Source: an uncultured Anaerovibrio sp.
GTDB taxonomy: Bacteria > Bacillota > Negativicutes > Selenomonadales > Selenomonadaceae
DNA length: 29,200 nucleotides
NCBI GenBank assembly: GCA_934196075.1
Contig: CAKPVW010000024.1
Location: 1 to 29,200, forward strand
Direction: 5' to 3'
The notes beneath the pieces are model-generated. The model saw only the letters and a program-made list of their open reading frames with translations. It did not search any database and was not told the origin of the DNA. Below are positions 24,536 to 29,200 of the stretch, in pieces (position 1 is the first letter of the stretch; each line of letters opens with the position of its first letter). The position numbers and the translations under genes were made by a program.

Positions 24536-25342
24536 TTAATACTTGCCACCGCCGCCACCGCTGTCACTATCACTGTAGCTGGAACTGGAACCAGAGCTGC
24601 TATCATCATCCTTGCTCTTGTGCTTCACCACGGTTCTGGTGGTATAGAGGAAATTATCCTCACTGTGTGTTAGGTTAAAGGAATCCTTGTTCAAATATTC
24701 CCCTGCCTCAAATTTGAAAGCCACATTGGACATACGGGAAACCAAAAAGCCGTAGAAACCATAACCTATGTAGCCTGAAAGCAATATGCCTACAATAAGG
24801 CCTGCCCAGCTAAATTCGCTGAAGGGACTATAAGGCTCTCCATCATTTTCCTCATAATAACCACAGAGAAAATCCACCCCATCAGCATATTCGCTGTAGG
24901 CCTGATAATAATTACCATCCTTTAGGTGCTCCAAAAAACGTTCCTCCAGATAGGGATAGCCCTCTCCATCTGTAATACGCAGGCGCATATTGTTATCAGT
25001 AATTACCATAAAATCCCTACTGCTGGTTACCTGAAAGAAAATAACGGAACCATTGTTGTTTTCCAAATCCCGATAATGCTGAAAAAGGAATGCCTTGCCG
25101 TATTCCCTGATTTCATTGACCTCCTTGGCTCCAGGTACTTTTTTCATGGTCAGCACTGCCACCTTGATATTGTATTTGTCATTCAGGGCTCGCAGCTTCT
25201 GCTCCAAATCCTGCTGCTGCTGAGTTGTCATGAGCTTAGCTTCGTCATGAACCATAGGAAAATCCTGGGGGCTGTTCTGAGCTGCTGCTACAGATACCAG
25301 CAGCATAAGCAAGGCAAAAATTGTCAATATTTTCTTATACAT
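24536..25342 (-). CDS. TPM-domain membrane protein, YdjH-like
   Basis: 268 residues with a signal peptide (MYKKILTIFALLMLLVSVAA, cleavage likely after AAA-21). An extracytoplasmic TPM domain follows (about 28-160; VHDEAKLMTTQQQQDLEQKL, FFQVTSSRDFMVITDNNMR). A membrane helix covers about 178-198. The cytosolic tail ends in a Ser/Asp run and GGGGGKY, the typical low-complexity ending of this family. TPM domains are found in photosystem repair phosphatases and in envelope-stress proteins. In Bacillus the relative YdjH works with YdjG and YdjI. ATG start with GGGAGG eight bases upstream. It begins four bases after the YdjG-like stop, implying coupling. Catalytic activity is unproven for this branch. 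Confidence 0.8.
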   Translation of the reverse strand: MYKKILTIFALLMLLVSVAAAQNSPQDFPMVHDEAKLMTTQQQQDLEQKLRALNDKYNIKVAVLTMKKVPGAKEVNEIREYGKAFLFQHYRDLENNNGSVIFFQVTSSRDFMVITDNNMRLRITDGEGYPYLEERFLEHLKDGNYYQAYSEYADGVDFLCGYYEENDGEPYSPFSEFSWAGLIVGILLSGYIGYGFYGFLVSRMSNVAFKFEAGEYLNKDSFNLTHSEDNFLYTTRTVVKHKSKDDDSSSGSSSSYSDSDSGGGGGKY

Positions 25343-25346
25343 AGAC

Positions 25347-26477
25347 TTATCCTCCCTGCCAATTTGTCAACACATACCAAATGCATTTGCCTATATAGTA
25401 GGTTAAAGGTAGGGTTATCAACCCTGCCAAAGCCCCAAAGAACTTCCCTTTTTTCTTGTCCACCGGCAGGGAGCCTGCCATAGTACCGGTCTGGCCATTC
25501 ATCATAAAGGTGTAGGTCTTGCCCTCATACTGACTGCTGAGAATCCACACAGGAGCCATAGCATAGGAAGTATTGCTATTATTCTTCACAATATGACAGG
25601 AGCCAACCGATACTGAATCAAAGCCTGTCACAGTTTCCTTCAGCTGTTCGCCAGCAGTATAGCTTATCCGCTTGTCCGCAATGGGGCAGGCATCCTGAAC
25701 CGTTACATCGTATTTATCTGCCAGATAGCCCGCCATATAGGTGGTGGTAAATTCCTTCATGCCCTGATAATCATAGGGCTCAATACTTTGCATATAGCCA
25801 TCATCCATGCTCTTGCTGCCATCCACCGGCACTCGATGGAAATCCATGGTTCCCTTCCGTACACAGGTATAATAGTCAGTCTCGGTAATGGTTTCATCCC
25901 CATCATCCCAGCTGCGGGAATTGCTGGCACTGAACTGAGCATGTCCCTCCACAGAGGCATCAAAGAGCCAGAAAGGCACATACATCCCCTGCACCTTTTC
26001 CAAACGACTGGCAGAGGCATAATTAGAAGGCAGCAGCCATTTGCCCCGATAGAATTTCTTCATCTGGGCAATAGCATCTTCCTTGGTTTTCACAAAAGGA
26101 ATAATATAATCCGGCTTCAAGCCACCACTGAATTTTCCCGGCACCAAAGTAGGATTACCACAGTAGCAGCACTGAGTAGCCATAGTGTTTTCATCGCAGA
26201 CAATCTCCGCTCCGCAGGAGGGACAGCTTAGGGTACGCATACCAGCTATATCCTCTTCCTGCCAATCACTGCCTGCCTCCTCTGGATTCCACTGAGACTC
26301 CTGGGCCTTTTCCGCTGCTGCCGCCTCTTCTCTAGACTGAGCATAAAGCTTTTCCAAGGTTTCTACTTCAAATTCCGTTTCACAGTATTCACATTTGAGC
26401 TTTTCGCCCTGGCCTGGCTTGTAGGCCAAGGGGCCGCCACAATTGGGGCATTTGAAGCTTACAGAAGTATCTGCCAT
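25347..26477 (-). CDS. Zinc-ribbon membrane protein, YdjG-like
   Basis: 376 residues. Two TFIIB-type zinc ribbons lie at the N-terminus: CPNCGG ... CEYC (residues 10-33) and CPSCGAE ... CCYCGN (about 85-107), separated by a Glu/Ala-rich helix. A beta-rich domain follows (YVPFWLFDASVEGHAQF; DYYTCVRKGTMDFHRVPVDG), and a single hydrophobic helix near the C-terminus (FFGALAGLITLPLTYYIG) anchors it. The ATG at 26475-26477 lies six bases after GGAGGGG and was preferred over the ATG at 26490-26492. Order and architecture match YdjG of the Bacillus YdjGHI set, which helps place PspA at the membrane. The function here is inferred from that context. Confidence 0.78.
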   Translation of the reverse strand: MADTSVSFKCPNCGGPLAYKPGQGEKLKCEYCETEFEVETLEKLYAQSREEAAAAEKAQESQWNPEEAGSDWQEEDIAGMRTLSCPSCGAEIVCDENTMATQCCYCGNPTLVPGKFSGGLKPDYIIPFVKTKEDAIAQMKKFYRGKWLLPSNYASASRLEKVQGMYVPFWLFDASVEGHAQFSASNSRSWDDGDETITETDYYTCVRKGTMDFHRVPVDGSKSMDDGYMQSIEPYDYQGMKEFTTTYMAGYLADKYDVTVQDACPIADKRISYTAGEQLKETVTGFDSVSVGSCHIVKNNSNTSYAMAPVWILSSQYEGKTYTFMMNGQTGTMAGSLPVDKKKGKFFGALAGLITLPLTYYIGKCIWYVLTNWQGG

Positions 26478-26517
26478 ATCTTTCCCCTCCATCCTTTTCC
26501 CAAGGCACGTCGGCCCA

Positions 26518-27879
26518 TTAAACTATGTCGCTATCATTAAAGGGATCGCCACATTCTGGACAGAATTTTGGCGGATTCTTAGGATCCTCAGGCTCCCAGC
26601 CGCATTTGTCACAGCGATACAAAGGCGCTGCTGCCGGCTTTGGACTGCCACATTCAGAGCAGAAACGTCCCTTGTTCACCGCACCGCATTTGCAGGTCCA
26701 ACCCGCCTGAGCCTCAGGTTTCTTGCCACCGCATTCCATGCAGAATTTTCCGGTATTCACTGCACCACAGCTGCAGGTCCAGCTACCTGCTGGTGGAGCT
26801 GCTGGCTGAGCCGGAGCTGGCGCTGGTGCCTGTGGTGGTGCCTGAGGTGGCTGCTGAGGCGGCATCTGTTGCTGTGGCTGCTGACCAAAGGCCTGCATCC
26901 CCATCATGCCTGCATTCTGAGCCATACCCATGCCCATAAAGGCCATAGCTGGGCCAGCCCCTTCATTCTGAGCCGCTGCTCCCATGGCCTCTGTCATACC
27001 ACCAGCCATATAGGCAGTACGCATATTAGGATTTACCAAGGTTGCTCTGCTCTGGTACTCCTTCAGCTTGGCCTCATCCTCGTCGCTGGCCTTAATGGAA
27101 TTGATACCAAAGTTTACAATCTCAATGCCTCGGTATTCAGACCATTTCTTGCTCAGCACCTCATTGAGGGAATCCGCCAGCTCCATAGTATGAGCCAGAA
27201 TTTCATCATATTCAATCCGCATGGCAGAAAGCTTGGCAAAAGCAGGCTGGAGGGCTGTCAAAAGCTCACTCTTTAGCTGGCTGTCAATCTCGGAGCGATT
27301 GTATTCCTGCTGCACATTGCCACAGATATTGGTATAAAACAGAATAGGATTGGTAATACGATAGCTGTACTCACCAAAGCACCGCAAAGACATGGTCATC
27401 TTGAAGCCAATATCCGGGTCCACCACCTTAAAGGCAATGGAATTTGGGGTGCCGTATTTGTTGCCAATAATTTCCTTGGTGTTAAAGAAATATACCCGCT
27501 GATCCTGACCTGGATCTCCACCGAAGGTAAAGCGTTTGCCAATCTGCTTGAATACATCTCCCACAGTCTGGGAAAGGTTGCCAGTAAATACCGATGGTGC
27601 CAAGGATGTATCGTATTTGTATTCCCCAGCCTCGGAACAAACATCTACTACCTTGCCATTTTCCACAATCAGCATACACTGGCCCTCATTAACTGCAATA
27701 AGAGAGCCGTTGGTAATAACATTGTCCTCACCACTGGTATTAGAGCTTCGCTTGCCTGTCCGCTTCTGTCCCTTGGTTACCAGCACATCAGCAGGCATGC
27801 TTTCACAATAAATGTACTCCTTCCACTGGTCCGCCATTACGCCACCAGCTGCGCCTAAAGCTGCTTTAATCAGTCCCAT
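26518..27879 (-). CDS. SPFH-domain protein with three C-terminal zinc ribbons, YdjI-like
   Basis: 453 residues. An N-terminal hydrophobic, Gly/Ala-rich stretch (MGLIKAALGAAGGVMADQW) leads into an SPFH-type domain (about 20-280; the 'virion core' YdjI group; NGKVVDVCSEAGEYKYDT, RCFGEYSYRITNPILFY). A Met/Gly/Gln stretch and a Pro/Ala linker (QPPQAPPQAPAPAPAQP) follow. The end holds three zinc ribbons: CSCG/CMECGG, CKCG/CSECGS and CDKCG/CPECGD. The first two are near duplicates. The ATG at 27877-27879 has AAAGGAGG seven bases upstream. It is the first gene of the three-gene unit, 40 bases before the YdjG-like gene. No pspA is next to it. A membrane scaffold role is inferred. Confidence 0.82.
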   Translation of the reverse strand: MGLIKAALGAAGGVMADQWKEYIYCESMPADVLVTKGQKRTGKRSSNTSGEDNVITNGSLIAVNEGQCMLIVENGKVVDVCSEAGEYKYDTSLAPSVFTGNLSQTVGDVFKQIGKRFTFGGDPGQDQRVYFFNTKEIIGNKYGTPNSIAFKVVDPDIGFKMTMSLRCFGEYSYRITNPILFYTNICGNVQQEYNRSEIDSQLKSELLTALQPAFAKLSAMRIEYDEILAHTMELADSLNEVLSKKWSEYRGIEIVNFGINSIKASDEDEAKLKEYQSRATLVNPNMRTAYMAGGMTEAMGAAAQNEGAGPAMAFMGMGMAQNAGMMGMQAFGQQPQQQMPPQQPPQAPPQAPAPAPAQPAAPPAGSWTCSCGAVNTGKFCMECGGKKPEAQAGWTCKCGAVNKGRFCSECGSPKPAAAPLYRCDKCGWEPEDPKNPPKFCPECGDPFNDSDIV

Positions 27880-27937
27880 TGTCCTTCCTCCTTTACACAC
27901 ATATATACAAAAAATTCTATATACTTAATATATTTAT

Positions 27938-27966
27938 ATTATATCAGTAAATGGCTTTTTATGAAA
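27938..27966 (-). promoter_or_regulatory. Possible promoter of the YdjI-G-H-like unit
   Basis: Extended -10 TGATATAAT (TATAAT at 27938-27943) on the minus strand, with a poor -35 (TTTCAT, 27961-27966). No SigW-type TGAAAC/CGTA promoter was recognised. Confidence 0.45.
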
Positions 27967-28017
27967 GCAACTATCCTTTAGGAAACGACTTTTGTACTTT
28001 TTTCCTATTAAAATTGC

Positions 28018-28083
28018 AAAAAAATCCTGCTAAAAGATGATTTTTCCACTAGATGCCTGGAAATTTTCACCTTTCAGCAGGAT
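28018..28083 (-). terminator. Terminator of the amidase-GerMN unit
   Basis: ATCCTGCT / AGCAGGAT outer stem continued by AAAG/CTTT and TTTCCA/TGGAAA segments, then T7 on the minus strand, 17 bases past the lipoprotein stop. Confidence 0.85.
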
Positions 28084-28099
28084 ATTTATTACCGTATAT

Positions 28100-28678
28100 T
28101 TACTTTAACAGCTCAGTCATGCGAGGCAAAGGCTGACTAAGGTCCATATGGCCGGAAAGAGTTTCTACTTCCTGGCCATCTATGAGAATCTGTACCTTTT
28201 GGATTTCTGGGAACTCCGTCAAAGTGTTGACTACAGAGCCTACCAGCATTTCCTCACCAGTAGAGCCACCTACGAAATTCCTCTGCAGCTCACGGCTGAA
28301 ATCCACCTTGGCTACCTTGCCGCTAACAGTTACCTGCAGCAGTTTTGCCTTCTTGGGGAACACATTGGCCAAGCCCTTTTTTTCAGTACCAGCCATAAGA
28401 GCCTCCACAGCAGCCTGATATTTATTATCTGTGTCCTTAATGCTCTTTTCCACAGCCACCAGACCAGTAGCATTTTCATCAGGATAATACACCTTGATAT
28501 TAACCAGCTGAGCCTTGGAGCCGCTCTGAGAAGAACTGCTGGAGGAAGAGCTAGAGCTGGAGCTACTGGACACCACGGTTTTACTGCCAGCCTCTCCCTG
28601 TTTTTGTTCATCACATCCCGCCAGCACCATTGCGCATAGCAAAGTCAGTGCCAGAACCAGAATACTCTTTAACTTCAT
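28100..28678 (-). CDS. GerMN-domain lipoprotein
   Basis: 192 residues. A lipoprotein signal peptide ends in a clear lipobox, MVLAGC (Cys-22). A linker with a 14-serine run follows (about 37-50), then a GerMN domain (about 58-180; LVNIKVYYPDENATGLVAVE, VSGKVAKVDFSRELQRNF, VVNTLTEFPEIQKVQI). GerMN domains occur in the spore protein GerM but also in non-sporulating bacteria, as envelope lipoproteins beside cell-wall hydrolases. ATG start with GGGGAGAG just upstream. It begins 15 bases after the amidase stop, so the two are co-transcribed and probably both act on the cell wall. The serine run likely forms a flexible tether. Confidence 0.88.
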   Translation of the reverse strand: MKLKSILVLALTLLCAMVLAGCDEQKQGEAGSKTVVSSSSSSSSSSSSSSQSGSKAQLVNIKVYYPDENATGLVAVEKSIKDTDNKYQAAVEALMAGTEKKGLANVFPKKAKLLQVTVSGKVAKVDFSRELQRNFVGGSTGEEMLVGSVVNTLTEFPEIQKVQILIDGQEVETLSGHMDLSQPLPRMTELLK

Positions 28679-28693
28679 CTTGCTCTCCCCTTT

Positions 28694-29200
28694 TTATTTC
28701 ATTCTAAAATATTGACTAATACCCTTGCAGATAGCCACTGCTATCTTATACTGGAAATCCTTGTCTCCCAGCAAGGCCTCCTCCTGATAATTGCTGATAA
28801 AGGCAGTTTCTATCAGAACAGCCGGCATATTGGAGTGTTTCAGCACATAGAACCGGGCGGTCTGTGGGCCTCTATCTGCCAAGCCAGTATCTGCCACAAT
28901 GGCATCATTGATGCTTTCGGCCAAAAGCTGACCCCGGAAGCTGCTGGCAAAATAATAGGTACCTGTGCCATGAGCTGTAGGTGAGGTAAAAGCGTTGCAA
29001 TGAATGCTGACAAAAATCTGATTCCCTGCATCCTGATTGCCTACATCCACTCTGGCCTGCAGCTCGTTACGATCACTGGCCATAGGACCATATACATCCA
29101 CATCTGTATCTCTGGTCATGGTTACAATAGCCCCGGAATTGCGGAGGATATTGGCTACATTCTGACTGATAGCCAGAGTGGCATCCTTTTCCTTCAAACC
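28694..29200 (-). CDS. N-acetylmuramoyl-L-alanine amidase (Amidase_3), N-terminus beyond the window
   Basis: The reading frame is open at base 29200, so the first part of the gene, including the first zinc-binding histidine, is missing. The visible 168 codons carry GLKEKDATLAISQNVA, TMTRDTD, the second zinc histidine in FVSIHCNAF, GTGTYYF and the catalytic glutamate in PAVLIETAFISNYQEE, ending in a terminal helix. This is the catalytic Amidase_3 domain that cleaves the bond between MurNAc and the stem peptide. Domains upstream (SH3, AMIN or a signal peptide) cannot be seen. It is co-transcribed with the GerMN lipoprotein gene. Confidence 0.92.
   Translation of the reverse strand, partial: GLKEKDATLAISQNVANILRNSGAIVTMTRDTDVDVYGPMASDRNELQARVDVGNQDAGNQIFVSIHCNAFTSPTAHGTGTYYFASSFRGQLLAESINDAIVADTGLADRGPQTARFYVLKHSNMPAVLIETAFISNYQEEALLGDKDFQYKIAVAICKGISQYFRMK

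Noticed and set aside
28510..28570. Serine-rich tract in the GerMN lipoprotein as a microsatellite or phase-variable repeat.
   Set aside because: The 14 serines use mixed AGC, TCT, TCC and AGT codons without a regular unit, so slippage-based variation is unlikely.

Overview
The window reads as a chromosomal housekeeping segment of a Gram-positive-lineage (Firmicutes) bacterium, most likely a Negativicutes-type organism. The evidence is a delta subunit of RNA polymerase, the DUF1934-argS-rpoE-pyrG order, a T-box leader on ileS, an nfeD-floA pair, strong AGGAGG-type ribosome binding sites with frequent GTG/TTG starts, and moderate GC content judged by eye. The class-level placement is inference. 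Almost all genes lie on the minus strand. Only gtrA, a lysR gene and a biotin carboxylase gene are on the plus strand. No rRNA, CRISPR array, prophage or complete insertion sequence was seen.

Layout, left to right. 1-36: first codons of a MerR/IS607-resolvase-like gene leaving the window. 155-4486: operon DUF1934-argS-rpoE-pyrG with a textbook promoter and terminator. 4534-5940: a response regulator fused to a CheX-like phosphatase domain, followed by a free-standing CheX. 6037-7623: putP sodium/proline symporter. 7671-9414: gtrA flippase and a convergent GtrB-like glycosyltransferase. Between them lies a Fur-box promoter that appears to fire a short non-coding RNA ending at a strong terminator. 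9437-11460: nfeD-floA and a proline-rich membrane protein, preceded by a structured leader. 11467-11827: tRNA-Asn, tRNA-Glu and tRNA-Val with promoter and terminator. 11920-14863: an MFS transporter with an HU-like N-terminal extension, divergent from a LysR regulator. 15000-16609: biotin carboxylase. 16621-19196: FeoA-FeoB fusion. 19214-22649: ileS with an Ile-specific T-box leader. 22658-24513: exoA and uppP. 24536-27966: a three-gene envelope module (SPFH plus zinc ribbons, zinc-ribbon membrane protein, TPM-domain protein) matching the Bacillus YdjI/YdjG/YdjH set but without pspA next to it. 28018-29200: a GerMN lipoprotein and the C-terminal part of a cell-wall amidase.

Themes: translation and nucleotide supply (argS, ileS, tRNAs, rpoE, pyrG), envelope maintenance (floA/nfeD, YdjGHI-like, uppP, gtrA/gtrB, amidase/GerMN) and iron (FeoAB, a Fur-box small RNA). 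The least explained elements are the Fur-box RNA at 8196-8319, the nested-stem leader at 11316-11455 upstream of nfeD, and the HU-like domain on the MFS transporter. None of these could be tested here. Start sites were chosen from Shine-Dalgarno spacing and often differ from the longest open frame.
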